From Leptospiraceae bacterium (lineage in GTDB: Bacteria > Spirochaetota > Leptospiria > Leptospirales > Leptonemataceae), in contig JANXCF010000001.1 in NCBI GenBank assembly GCA_025059995.1, forward strand, positions 62,001 through 126,000: 64,000 nucleotides of DNA, given 5' to 3'. Made by a program: the position numbers and the translations under genes. Position 1 is the first letter of the stretch. Each line of letters opens with the position of its first letter. Below the pieces are notes generated by a model. That model was not told the origin of the DNA. It was given only the letters and a program-made list of their open reading frames with translations, and searched no databases. This document shows positions 18,920-27,767 of the stretch, piece after piece.

Positions 18920-19705
18920 ATGCCAAAGAAAATTCTTTGGATATTTTTAGCAAATACTTTGATAGCAAATGAGCTTAGAATAGAATCCATCACCATTCAA
19001 TCTTATCCCATCGAGTATTATGTAGGTGGCAAAAATGAACCTTATTTTCTTTTTCTTTCGGGATTGGGAGTTGACAAAAATAGCATGCTGATTTTAGCAA
19101 AAACCTTAATCCAAAAATATCCCTATCGAGCTCTCTTGCCAGACATACCCGGACAAGGAAGAACAAAAAGAATTCCTGAACAAAACTACTCGATTGAGTT
19201 TTTGGCTGATTTTTTCCATACAATGTTAAAAGAAATCAAGCCCAGAAAAAAAGTTATTTTGGTGGGAAACTCCATGGGAGGACACATTGCAACCGTATTT
19301 GCACTCAAATACCACGAACAAGTGGACTCCTTGATTTTGATTAATCCTGCTGGGATTGAATTCGAAAACCAAAAGCCCTACCAACTTCTACCAGATGAAC
19401 TCATCATAAACGAAAAAAATCCAAAAGTTATTGATGATTTCCGCTGGAACAACAAAATCCGAAAAGACATTCAATCTTGTCGATACTACATTCTGAATCC
19501 TTACTTAAAAGAAGTAAAAGTTCATACTTTCCTATTTTGGGGAACGCAAGATAAAAACATTCCCTATTCCTATTCACAAGTTTGGGCTTCCGAAATACCT
19601 GATATCCTGTTTTTTGTTCTGCCAGGAGGTCATCTTTTACAAAACGATCAACCTGAAAAGATTTGGGAAAAATTCTTTCTCTATTGGAGAAAAAATCAAT
19701 TTTGA
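18920..19705 (+). CDS. Exported alpha/beta hydrolase
   Basis: About 261 residues from the ATG at 18920, which gives a leader (KKILWIFLANTLIANEL) resembling a signal peptide. Earlier in-frame codons reach into the tRNA-Leu gene and are rejected; the ATGATG at 18869/18872 remains possible. The catalytic triad is visible: Ser in VGNSMGGHIA, Asp in WGTQDKNIPYS, His in LPGGHLLQND. The substrate is unknown. Its last 10 bases overlap the 3' end of the convergent ferredoxin gene. Confidence 0.82.
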   Translation: MPKKILWIFLANTLIANELRIESITIQSYPIEYYVGGKNEPYFLFLSGLGVDKNSMLILAKTLIQKYPYRALLPDIPGQGRTKRIPEQNYSIEFLADFFHTMLKEIKPRKKVILVGNSMGGHIATVFALKYHEQVDSLILINPAGIEFENQKPYQLLPDELIINEKNPKVIDDFRWNNKIRKDIQSCRYYILNPYLKEVKVHTFLFWGTQDKNIPYSYSQVWASEIPDILFFVLPGGHLLQNDQPEKIWEKFFLYWRKNQF

Positions 19706-20034
19706 ACTTTTGATCTTGTGGTTACTGCGGCTCTGGGGTTTTCAATGATCAAATCTGACTTTGGAATAGATTGGCAGATCAAAATGTAATTTTCTTTTAG
19801 ACTTTCTTCATCTAAAACAAAAGTCTTGTCTGTAAGTTCTTTCACTTGACCTTCTATTAGTTTAGAAGCACAAGTGGTGCAGCTTCCTACTCTACAACGA
19901 TGAGGAAAAGCTATCCCCTGATCTAAAAGGGATTGCAAGATGGTTTTCTCTGAGTCTATGGTTAGGGTCAAATTCAAAGGAAGTATTGTTAATCGAAATA
20001 TTTTTTCTTTCTTCTGGAAGAGATTTTTCAACAC
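19696..20034 (-). CDS. [2Fe-2S] ferredoxin
   Basis: 112 residues with the plant-type [2Fe-2S] pattern: C47, C52, C55 (CRVGSCTTC) and C87 (ILICQS), preceded by the usual beta-grasp fold and a short basic N-terminal extension. It starts 12 bases after the stop of the alkane hydroxylase gene and is certainly in the same transcript, which makes it the likely electron donor to that enzyme; most AlkB enzymes are described with rubredoxin. No reductase gene is adjacent. Confidence 0.9.
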   Translation of the reverse strand: MLKNLFQKKEKIFRLTILPLNLTLTIDSEKTILQSLLDQGIAFPHRCRVGSCTTCASKLIEGQVKELTDKTFVLDEESLKENYILICQSIPKSDLIIENPRAAVTTRSKVQN

Positions 20035-20046
20035 TGGCTTTTTCCG

Positions 20047-21195
20047 CTAAGCAAAGTTGGGATTTGGTTTGGACATTTCAGAGATCAATTCTATCTCCTC
20101 TGGACTTGCAAAATGCTTATCCCATTCTTCCAATTTTGGTTTTATAATACGAAACCACAAGGGTGGTATTAATGATAAATAAATCGTTGTCAAATAGCCA
20201 TAAGGCATCTCTGGAGCCTTAGGATAAGGCTCAAGCTCCCAAAAGGGTAAATCTCCTTTTTCGTGATGAGCGGAATGACGAGTTAAAGAAAACAAGATGT
20301 AAAATGAGATACGTCGGTTGGTATTCCATGAATGTTTTGGCTCTACAGGAGAATTTTCTACCCTTACAAGTCCATAATGTTCAATGTAGTTAACTATCTC
20401 AAGTAAAGCCCTCGCCCAAAAAGCTTGCAATAAAAAGAGAGTAGCCCCTTTCCATCCACCAAAAACCATAAAAAAAATCAATACAGAAAAGCTCATTAAA
20501 TGTCCACGAAGGACCTGATTATGAAAACTCAAAACAGGTTTTTTGATTTTTTTCAAACGTTGAGCCTCAAAATCCCAAGAATTTTTGATGCTTCCAAACC
20601 AAGATCGAAAAATGAAGTGATAAACATTTTCCCCTCTTCTTGCTGTAGCGGGGTCTTTTTTAGTACCCACATTTTCATGATGTCCATATACATGTTCGAT
20701 AGAAAAATCCGTGGACATTGAAAGTGCTAAGATCCACCTTCCCCATATTTTAGAAAACCTATTCCAAGTTCGATGGGTTAGTTCATGAGCTACGTTAATA
20801 CCATAACCACCTGTTAGATAACCAGTAAAATGGACAAGTCCCATCAAATGATACCACTTCGTATCCTGTCGTATTTCAAAAACTGGGATTTCAAAAACTT
20901 CAATCACCAAACTCCCCAAAAACAAAAGGTCCTGATCACCTGACTGAGAAAACCAAAGTAAAATCAAAAGCCCCATTACTCCAATCGGAAGTGCTAAATA
21001 CAATGGAAGATTTAAAAGAAATACGTATTGATACTTTGGTTTGGATAAGTCATTTCCACTTATGCTGTCGCCCACAATCATGATTATTGTAATTATAAGG
21101 CTTGGCACCCATAACCACCAACCACCGAAAAAAACAATCGGAAACAATGACAAAAAAAGTAAAGGTGTAATGTAAAACCTAAAATACTTCCACAT
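20047..21195 (-). CDS. alkB: AlkB-type alkane 1-monooxygenase
   Basis: 382-residue integral membrane di-iron enzyme that hydroxylates the terminal carbon of n-alkanes. All diagnostic motifs are present: box 1 H137ELTH, box 2 E167HVYGHH, the alkane-hydroxylase signature NYIEHYG (269-275) and box 3 RHSAHH (306-311). Several hydrophobic segments lie before box 1 and between boxes. The NYIEHYG motif separates it from fatty-acid desaturases. It is first in a two-gene operon with a ferredoxin. Substrate chain length cannot be inferred here. Confidence 0.93.
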   Translation of the reverse strand: MWKYFRFYITPLLFLSLFPIVFFGGWWLWVPSLIITIIMIVGDSISGNDLSKPKYQYVFLLNLPLYLALPIGVMGLLILLWFSQSGDQDLLFLGSLVIEVFEIPVFEIRQDTKWYHLMGLVHFTGYLTGGYGINVAHELTHRTWNRFSKIWGRWILALSMSTDFSIEHVYGHHENVGTKKDPATARRGENVYHFIFRSWFGSIKNSWDFEAQRLKKIKKPVLSFHNQVLRGHLMSFSVLIFFMVFGGWKGATLFLLQAFWARALLEIVNYIEHYGLVRVENSPVEPKHSWNTNRRISFYILFSLTRHSAHHEKGDLPFWELEPYPKAPEMPYGYLTTIYLSLIPPLWFRIIKPKLEEWDKHFASPEEIELISEMSKPNPNFA

Positions 21196-21230
21196 AAAAC
21201 ACCTATGAAAGTAAAAATATCATACTATCA

Positions 21231-21258
21231 ATCATATAGCAATTATCAAAAAAAGCAA
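21231..21258 (-). promoter_or_regulatory. Possible sigma-70 promoter of alkB-ferredoxin
   Basis: On the minus strand TTGCTT and TATGAT are separated by 16 bases, with the -10 ending about 36 bases before the alkB ATG. A TTGATA lies in between and offers an alternative -35 at 19-base spacing. Read by eye only, in an AT-rich region where such matches arise often. Confidence 0.35.
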
Positions 21259-21344
21259 GAACAATAACATGAACATAGTTCCGAACTTATTGATAATTTT
21301 TCCAGTTCTAGTTTTTCTGATTAAAAAGTTGAGATAACCTTCTT

Positions 21345-21797
21345 TTATTTTTTATTCTTTTTGTTTATGAACTTTAGAAAGTCTGAGGCTGTTTTGAACA
21401 GAACTTTGTAATCTTTTCCCACACGAGAACATGAAGAAGGATCATATTCTCTGCATATTTTAGGACGTTTTTCGTAAATACTACACAAGCCATTCGGAAG
21501 CAGATTTTCGCAAGGTGTTTTTACAAGTAACTGCCATTGATCGTTGTGATCGAGATAAACTTCAATATTTCGATGATATAAATACCAAAGATAATTCTCG
21601 ATAGTTTCTTCATTATCAGGAGGATCTAACGGAACGGTGATATACATACAACAACCATGGCATAAAATACATTTTTCTTGGGACGTTAGGCTTTTTTCTT
21701 CTTTTCGTGAAAACTTAGGGAAATATAGTTCAATCTCGGGAACAGCTCTTGCTTCTATTTGGTTTGACTTAACTCCATTTCGTTTTTGAAATTTCAT
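21345..21797 (-). CDS. YkgJ-family cysteine-cluster protein
   Basis: 150 residues with the cysteine pattern of the YkgJ zinc/iron-chelating family: CILCHGCC near residues 42-49, then CENLLPNGLCSIYEKRPKICREYDP with further cysteines. The family is thought to bind Zn or Fe-S and its biochemical role is not established. It sits upstream of alkB on the same strand but about 150 bases away, with the putative alkB promoter between them. Confidence 0.82.
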   Translation of the reverse strand: MKFQKRNGVKSNQIEARAVPEIELYFPKFSRKEEKSLTSQEKCILCHGCCMYITVPLDPPDNEETIENYLWYLYHRNIEVYLDHNDQWQLLVKTPCENLLPNGLCSIYEKRPKICREYDPSSCSRVGKDYKVLFKTASDFLKFINKKNKK

Positions 21798-21857
21798 AAC
21801 ACCTCAGAGCATGAAATCGTTTACTTGTAAATAGAATTTTTCCGAAATGGATTAAGG

Positions 21858-22562
21858 ATGAAACACCGAATAATCATTTTTAGTATTTTGTTATTGACTT
21901 TAATAAAAAATATCGAAGCCATCGGAACCTATGCAGAGGGAAGAGCAATCGTAAAAGTAATCCAACTAATTTCCAAAGGAATTTTTGTCGAATCCTATGA
22001 AGGTGTTTTCGAAATCGCCTCTTACAATGAAGATGAAGAATGCTCAGACTTTCAGAATTGTTATACTCCCCAAATTGAAAAAGTAGAATTCAGCATCAGA
22101 ATAGAAAACAAAGAAACCATCAAGTTTATCCAAGAAAACCTCAATAAAGTAATATTGATTGACTACAAAATCCATCGAATCGAACCGATTGCTTTAGGAA
22201 CAAATTTCGAAGTGTTGAAAGCATATCCCTTCAAGCTCAATCTTCCGATAGATTTTCCTGAGAAATTCATCGTTACCAAAAGTGGCGTAGAAAATTATTC
22301 ATTTTTTGGAAAAGTCTTACAGCTTGAATATCGGGGAACTGCGATTAAATCTTACGAAGGAATCTACTACGATCGTCAAAGGGATAAAATACGTCCCTTT
22401 TCTCTTACCAACGAAGATATGGCAAATTTCATAAAAACCGCTATGGAATACACGAAAGAATACCACATTGGCGTATCCAAAGCTCTCATTGCGGGATTAC
22501 GAGAAACAAAGTTTGACATTTTTGAAATCAATTATGTTCGTCCTGCTGGTGGAGTAGAATAA
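21858..22562 (+). CDS. Exported protein with an internal duplication, unknown function
   Basis: 234 residues with a signal peptide (MKHRIIIFSILLLTLIKNIEA). Two segments look alike: residues about 24-52 (EGRAIVKVIQLISKGIFVESYEGVFE) and about 149-170 (SFFGKVLQLEYRGTAIKSYEGIYYD). Each has a GxV..l...G...kSYEG core, similar to a KTWEG-type motif found in assorted bacterial and phage proteins of unknown role. This suggests two copies of a small beta-rich domain in the periplasm. Not assigned to a named family. Confidence 0.65.
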   Translation: MKHRIIIFSILLLTLIKNIEAIGTYAEGRAIVKVIQLISKGIFVESYEGVFEIASYNEDEECSDFQNCYTPQIEKVEFSIRIENKETIKFIQENLNKVILIDYKIHRIEPIALGTNFEVLKAYPFKLNLPIDFPEKFIVTKSGVENYSFFGKVLQLEYRGTAIKSYEGIYYDRQRDKIRPFSLTNEDMANFIKTAMEYTKEYHIGVSKALIAGLRETKFDIFEINYVRPAGGVE

Positions 22563-22636
22563 AGTTCTAAAAACAGATTTTGTGAGATAAATTTTTTTCA
22601 TTGTCTCATGAATCTTTTAAAATAATATGGTACTCT

Positions 22637-23851
22637 ATGAATTTTTTAGCAAAAAGGATGCAAAATATCACTCCTTCCCTCACCCTTGCCATAACAGCAA
22701 AAGCAAGAGAACTCCAATCCATGGGAAAAGACGTGATTGGCTTTGGTGCTGGTGAACCTGATTTTGATACCCCAGTGAATATAAAAAATTCTGCCATCAA
22801 AGCTATCCAAGAAGGCTTCACGAAATACACAGCTGTCGGAGGAATCCCTGAACTCAAAAAAGCCATCATCCAAAAATACGAAAAAGAATTTAAACTAAAT
22901 TATAGCATGAAAGAGGTTGTCGTAAGTGTTGGTGGCAAACAAGCCCTTTATAATTTGTTTTTTGCTATACTCAATCCCGGAGATGAAGTAATCATATTTT
23001 CTCCGTATTGGGTTTCTTATATCGATATTGTGCAGTTTGCTGAGGGAAAACCCGTCATCATCACTACCAAACATGAAGATGAATTTTTACCTAAAGTCGA
23101 GGACATCAAAAATGCCATAACCCCGAAAACCAAAGCCATCATCATCAATTCTCCTTCCAATCCTACTGGTTCCTACTATCACAAAGAATTATTGGAAGAA
23201 ATAGTTAAACTACTGAAACTACACCCTCATATTTTGATAGTTTCGGATGACATTTACGAAAAACTTCTTTATGACGGTTTAAAGTTCGACAACGTTCTTA
23301 CAGTAGATCCTTCATTAAAGGATCGAACCATCATTATCAATGGCGTTAGCAAAACTTATAGCATGACGGGATGGCGTATCGGCTACGCTCTTGGTCCAGC
23401 TGAAATCATAGAAGCGATGGATACCATTCAAGGACAAAGCACATCAAACCCAACATCGATTGCTCAAAAAGCATCGGTTGAAGCCCTAACGGGGGATCAA
23501 TCCTTCATTGAAACCTTTAAAAAAATCTTTAGTGAACGACGAGATTTGATGTATCGTATCCTCAAATCCATAAACAAAATCAAAGTTTTTAAGCCCAAAG
23601 GAGCCTTCTATATCTTTCCTGATATATCCGAAATTTATTCATATGATAGTTTTCAAAAACAAAAACTTCCCAACGAATCCAATTCCATGGCGTTTAGTCG
23701 GCTCTTGTTAGAACATCACAATGTTGCCGTTGTTCCTGGGATTGCGTTTGGTGATGATAATTGCATAAGGTTATCTTATGCTCTAAGCGAAGAAAATATC
23801 CGAAAAGGATTGGAAAGATTAGGGAACTTTATTCATGATTTGATTCATTAA
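22637..23851 (+). CDS. aspC: Class I aminotransferase (aspartate aminotransferase-like)
   Basis: About 404 residues. Fold-type I PLP enzyme with FGAGEPDFDTP near the N-terminus, the NSPSNPTG motif, the Schiff-base lysine in SKTYSMTGWRIGY and the substrate arginine in CIRLSYA near the end. It closely follows the Igamma aspartate aminotransferase pattern, linking oxaloacetate and aspartate; related enzymes use prephenate or other acids. I start at the ATG at 22637 rather than a TTG 36 bases upstream because NFLAKRMQNITPS aligns with the usual start. Stop and next start overlap (TAATG). Confidence 0.92.
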   Translation: MNFLAKRMQNITPSLTLAITAKARELQSMGKDVIGFGAGEPDFDTPVNIKNSAIKAIQEGFTKYTAVGGIPELKKAIIQKYEKEFKLNYSMKEVVVSVGGKQALYNLFFAILNPGDEVIIFSPYWVSYIDIVQFAEGKPVIITTKHEDEFLPKVEDIKNAITPKTKAIIINSPSNPTGSYYHKELLEEIVKLLKLHPHILIVSDDIYEKLLYDGLKFDNVLTVDPSLKDRTIIINGVSKTYSMTGWRIGYALGPAEIIEAMDTIQGQSTSNPTSIAQKASVEALTGDQSFIETFKKIFSERRDLMYRILKSINKIKVFKPKGAFYIFPDISEIYSYDSFQKQKLPNESNSMAFSRLLLEHHNVAVVPGIAFGDDNCIRLSYALSEENIRKGLERLGNFIHDLIH

Positions 23852-24855
23852 TGGATCTTTCTGATCAAGATTTAAAAAGTTTTATAGAAACATACATAAA
23901 AAATTATACTATCACAGAAATTTCAGAAGAAGGTTCCAACCGAAAATACTATCGTGTCTCGAACCAGAATCAAAGCTTGATTTTGTGCATAACCTATCCC
24001 TTTATAAAAGAACATGATGATTTTTTAGAACTCAACCTTTACTTGATTTCAAAAAACTTAAGAGTTCCTAAAATCATTGACTCTATGCCACAAAAGGGAT
24101 GGCTTCTAATAGAAGATGGAGGTTCACTTTATTTAGAAGATATCATTCGTTCTTTCAGAAAAGAACAGCGCTGGGATGAAATCCAAAACTTTTATCAAGA
24201 AATCATAAAAGAATTGATACGCTGGCATGAGCTCAAGGATATTCCACTTTTTGTAAAAAAGAGGTATTTTGACTTAGAAAAATTTGATTTTGAATGGAAA
24301 TTTTTTTTGGAAAGATTAAAAAGAAATCAACTTCCTCTACCTACTTTTGAGTTTCATAGCTTTATGCAAGAATGCTTAGATTTTTTGACAAAACAAAAAA
24401 CGTTTGTTTTCACCCATCGAGACTTCCATGCAAGAAATATTCTTTTTCAGAACATCCAAACAAAGAATTTTTATGTAATAGATTATCAAGATGCGAGAAT
24501 GGGACTTCCCTGGTATGATTTGAGTTCTCTTCTTTTTGATCCTTACGTAGAGCTTCCTTTCTCGTTGATAAATGGATTATTTTTTTTCTACTATGACTTA
24601 CGAAACATGCCAAAAAGAAAGATAGACCACTCACTACATACTTTTTATTTGCAGGCATTCCAACGAGTTATCAAAGCCATTGGAAGTTTTTTGTATTTGG
24701 GAGTAGAATTAAACAAAAAGCATTTTTTATCATACCTTTTACCAGCCATCAATCAACTTATAAACCTCCAAAAAGAAGCAAAATTCCCTGACGTTATTTA
24801 TCTTTATCTTTTTGATTTGAAAGCTAAAATCAAGCAAAGATTTTCTCATGTATAA
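23851..24855 (+). CDS. APH-family sugar kinase resembling AmgK
   Basis: 334 residues of the aminoglycoside-phosphotransferase fold. Catalytic loop H189RDFHARN and metal-binding D211YQDA match the HRDFHxxN and IDxQDA motifs of AmgK, the anomeric kinase for MurNAc/GlcNAc. The next gene overlaps by 8 bases and encodes a MurU-like nucleotidyltransferase, which strengthens the reading. In Pseudomonas this pair turns recycled MurNAc into UDP-MurNAc, bypassing de novo synthesis. The assignment is by motif plus context; the sugar preference is untested. Confidence 0.75.
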   Translation: MDLSDQDLKSFIETYIKNYTITEISEEGSNRKYYRVSNQNQSLILCITYPFIKEHDDFLELNLYLISKNLRVPKIIDSMPQKGWLLIEDGGSLYLEDIIRSFRKEQRWDEIQNFYQEIIKELIRWHELKDIPLFVKKRYFDLEKFDFEWKFFLERLKRNQLPLPTFEFHSFMQECLDFLTKQKTFVFTHRDFHARNILFQNIQTKNFYVIDYQDARMGLPWYDLSSLLFDPYVELPFSLINGLFFFYYDLRNMPKRKIDHSLHTFYLQAFQRVIKAIGSFLYLGVELNKKHFLSYLLPAINQLINLQKEAKFPDVIYLYLFDLKAKIKQRFSHV

Positions 24856-25657
24856 AAAACAAGCCATGATATTGGCAGCGGGTTTTGGAACTCGCATGGG
24901 GGAACTAACAAAAACCAAGCCCAAACCACTACTTCCGATTGCGGGGTATCCCATGATTACGTATTCTTTGTTTTTGCTTTATTTATGGCAGGTAGATTCA
25001 GTTGTTATCAATCTTCATTACCAAAAAGAAAAAATTAAAGAATACCTCAAGAACTTTCCATATTTTCGGATTTTCTTTTCAGAAGAAGAAATCCTTTTGG
25101 GAACCGCTGGAGGGATTTCTTATGCCATCTACCAAAACTTTCTTGATGATTATTTTTTAGTCATTAACTCCGACATACTTTTATTTCCAAGTTTAAACCC
25201 TTTTACTTTTCTTCCTGACATCCAAAAAAGGAATCTCATTTGTGTTCTATTTTTGAAAGAAAAAGATCAAGAACACCAGAAAGAAAAAGGATTTGTTTTA
25301 AAGAAAAAAATTATAAATAATATTTATAAGATAAATTTATCAAATTTACAAAGTATTGATGAATATTATTACATTGGCTTATCTTTTTTTCATCAAAGTT
25401 TTTTTGATTACTACAAAAAGAATATGATGGATCAAGAGAAGCATTCGATTGATTCTATCTTTAAAAAAGAACTCTTAGAGGTTATGCAAAATCGTGAGTT
25501 ATACGGTATTCTTTATGAAGGAATAGTTCTCGATTGTGGAAGCAAACAAAAATACGAAGTTGTCAATCATGCATATCCCATCATAAAGGAATTGATTCCA
25601 GAATCACTTCATCAAGAGTGGCAAAAATTCATCAAAGGGTGGAAATTTGATTCTTGA
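24848..25657 (+). CDS. Sugar-phosphate nucleotidyltransferase resembling MurU
   Basis: 269 residues with the nucleotidyltransferase signature LAAGFGTRM (9-17) and KPKPLLPIAGYPMI, then a second conserved part with EEILLGTAGGI and NSDILLF (metal-binding aspartate). MurU joins UTP and MurNAc-1-phosphate; other members use GlcNAc-1-P, mannose-1-P or glucose-1-P. Overlap with the AmgK-like kinase is the main reason to favour amino-sugar salvage. The C-terminal part is longer than in compact MurU proteins (about 225 residues). Confidence 0.75.
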   Translation: MYKKQAMILAAGFGTRMGELTKTKPKPLLPIAGYPMITYSLFLLYLWQVDSVVINLHYQKEKIKEYLKNFPYFRIFFSEEEILLGTAGGISYAIYQNFLDDYFLVINSDILLFPSLNPFTFLPDIQKRNLICVLFLKEKDQEHQKEKGFVLKKKIINNIYKINLSNLQSIDEYYYIGLSFFHQSFFDYYKKNMMDQEKHSIDSIFKKELLEVMQNRELYGILYEGIVLDCGSKQKYEVVNHAYPIIKELIPESLHQEWQKFIKGWKFDS

Positions 25658-26711
25658 CATTTTTGTCCCTTTGTTTTTTTTCTTGAATGACGTCAATACC
25701 CATATTAAGAATTACAAGACCAATAAGTATTACGTCCCTCTTGAGCATTTTTTGAAAAAAGAAGATCTCGAAAAAATCGAAAAGAAACTACAGATTCAAT
25801 CCATCCTCGCAGAGATGAATTCTTTATTGCTTCTTGACAATTATCAAGACTTTTCAAAAAAATTAGACATTTTGAAAACTTACCCAGAAGCCGAAAGTTA
25901 CTACTTATACTACTTGGCTGTTTTTGAAACCAAGCAAAAAAATTACATCAAATCAAGAATGTATCTTGAGCAATCAATTTCTCTTAATCCTGATTTTGAT
26001 CCTGCTTGGAATTTGTTAGGTTACATTCAAAGTATTAATTTTGATTATGAAAATGCTTTGAAATCTTTTCAAAAAGCTGTATTGTTAAATCGCTTCCATC
26101 CTGTGTATTGTTTTAACTTAGCAAAGACCTACTATCTCGTAAATGAAACATCAAAGGCGCTAAATGAAATCCAGCGTTGTATAAAAATGAGGGACAATTA
26201 TGGCGAGTTTTTTTATCTAAAAGGTTTGATTTTAGAAAAAAGTTCTCCTGAACAAGCACTTGAATCTTATTATGAAGCTCTGAATCGAAATTTTCAACAT
26301 GAAGAATTTTTGGTTTCTTATTTTGAATTATCTTTAAAACACCAAAACACCAAATCTATCGCTAAGTTGATTGATGTTACAAAAAACTCTCGTCTTCCCA
26401 TAATGATTGTTTTACGCTTTCAAGCTTTTATTAGGTTTGGAGAAATCGAAAATGCAAGTAAAGAATTCTTCAACATGTTTCTGAATCATTTCAAAACCGA
26501 AAAAGAGTTTCAAGAGATCCAAACCAAAATCACAGAAGATGTAAAAAAGTTCTATTGTGCAAATACGAAAGAATTTTTGTTGTTCGTAAATCAAAATCAA
26601 AAACACCTCCAAAAATACAAATTAGATTTTTTGCAAGAAGCTCAAAACGCTACTTGTCCACAGATAATTCCTATCACGCCAAAGGATCCTATTGTTCAGC
26701 CGGCACTTTGA
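25647..26711 (+). CDS. TPR-repeat protein
   Basis: 354 residues from a TTG codon that overlaps the preceding stop and has GGGTGG a few bases upstream. The N-terminus (ILDIFVPLFFFLNDV) is hydrophobic and may be an export signal. Helical repeats follow from about residue 90 (SYYLYYLAVFETKQ, PAWNLLGYIQSINFDYENAL, PVYCFNLAKTYYLVNETSKAL, GEFFYLKGLILEKSSPEQAL), typical TPR. Function not known; TPR arrays mediate protein contacts. Its last 23 bases overlap the convergent CapA-like gene. Confidence 0.75.
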   Translation: MILDIFVPLFFFLNDVNTHIKNYKTNKYYVPLEHFLKKEDLEKIEKKLQIQSILAEMNSLLLLDNYQDFSKKLDILKTYPEAESYYLYYLAVFETKQKNYIKSRMYLEQSISLNPDFDPAWNLLGYIQSINFDYENALKSFQKAVLLNRFHPVYCFNLAKTYYLVNETSKALNEIQRCIKMRDNYGEFFYLKGLILEKSSPEQALESYYEALNRNFQHEEFLVSYFELSLKHQNTKSIAKLIDVTKNSRLPIMIVLRFQAFIRFGEIENASKEFFNMFLNHFKTEKEFQEIQTKITEDVKKFYCANTKEFLLFVNQNQKHLQKYKLDFLQEAQNATCPQIIPITPKDPIVQPAL

Positions 26712-27762
26712 AAAACATACTATCCCATGTGTTAGAAATCAAGATTGTTTGATTGGGCTGTTCTTTTTTACTCAAAATATATAATTTTTGGAATAGTTCT
26801 TTTCTATCTTCGTATGTTGGCAGTTTCGGCTGGAAGTCATACTTGCGGTTTTTACCCGAAATGGGAAAGACTTCGATCCCAATAAATTTCTTAGAAGCTC
26901 TATCGAAATGAAAAACAGCAACGATGTTATTATCTTGATAGTAGTTCAATGAACCAAACAGAAAATTTCCTAATGAATAAACAATTGCTTTATCGTTATA
27001 GACTTCAATCCCTTGAGGGATGTGGGGGTGGTGTCCTATAATGAAATTCACGCCTTGCTGAAAAAACTGATTCTTCCAACGTTTTTGTTCTTCCGAAGGA
27101 AAGGGTTGATATTCCATGCCCCAATGCACAGAAAGAAAAACGTAATCTACTTTTTGTTTTGTTTTTGCATCTTTTATTTTCTGAAACAAGAGAGGATGAA
27201 CTTTTCCTATGCCTGATTTTTTTCCATCAGCAAAATCTTCTTTTCTTCCTATGAAAGAAATGGCAAAAAAAGCAAACTTTACACCGTGAATTTCGACAAT
27301 ATAGGGTTCCAACGCTTGGTTGAGATCATTTCCCATCCCCACAAAAGGAATTTGATATTCCTGAAAGTGTTTAATCGTATCCTGTAAACCCTGCAAACCT
27401 AAATCCATTGAGTGATTATTGGCAAAAATAGCCAGATTCAAACCTAAGTCTTTTAATACTTGAATCTGCTCTGGTGAACTTCGAAAAACGTAGTTGGTAA
27501 AGTCAACCGACTTTGCATTTTTTGAAAAGGCTGTTTCTAAATTCAGAGCTCGAAAGTCAAACTGTTGTAGCAATTCTTTGATATACGATATTTGAGAGTT
27601 AATTCCTTTTCTCTCTTGATATTCCTCTATCCCCCAAACAAAATGAGTATCGCCACCAAAAGCGATTTTTACGGTATCGCTCTGTAGCTGGTAGCGATAC
27701 TCTTGATTGGAAAAAACAGGATTTATGAAAAGAAATATTAAAAAAAATTTATAGAATTTCAC
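26689..27762 (-). CDS. CapA-family (poly-gamma-glutamate type) metallophosphatase-like protein
   Basis: 357 residues with a signal peptide (MKFYKFFLIFLFINPVFS). The CapA/PGA_cap fold is shown by FGGDTHFVWG, NLETAFS, FANNHSMD, VHWGMEY, GHHPHIPQGIE and YSLGNFLFG, which together form a calcineurin-like metal centre. Members include the CapA subunit of poly-gamma-glutamate synthesis and many exported phosphatases of unknown role. There are no capB/capC genes here, so capsule synthesis should not be assumed. Five bases downstream of the FecR-domain lipoprotein gene. Confidence 0.87.
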   Translation of the reverse strand: MKFYKFFLIFLFINPVFSNQEYRYQLQSDTVKIAFGGDTHFVWGIEEYQERKGINSQISYIKELLQQFDFRALNLETAFSKNAKSVDFTNYVFRSSPEQIQVLKDLGLNLAIFANNHSMDLGLQGLQDTIKHFQEYQIPFVGMGNDLNQALEPYIVEIHGVKFAFFAISFIGRKEDFADGKKSGIGKVHPLLFQKIKDAKTKQKVDYVFLSVHWGMEYQPFPSEEQKRWKNQFFQQGVNFIIGHHPHIPQGIEVYNDKAIVYSLGNFLFGSLNYYQDNNIVAVFHFDRASKKFIGIEVFPISGKNRKYDFQPKLPTYEDRKELFQKLYILSKKEQPNQTILISNTWDSMFFKVPAEQ

Positions 27763-27767
27763 TTACT

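Noticed and set aside
20047-21195. AlkB as a fatty-acid desaturase
   Set aside because: The NYIEHYG signature and the EHVYGHH box are specific for alkane hydroxylases.
26689-27762. Poly-gamma-glutamate capsule locus
   Set aside because: Only a CapA-like protein is present; the capB, capC and ligase genes needed for synthesis are absent.
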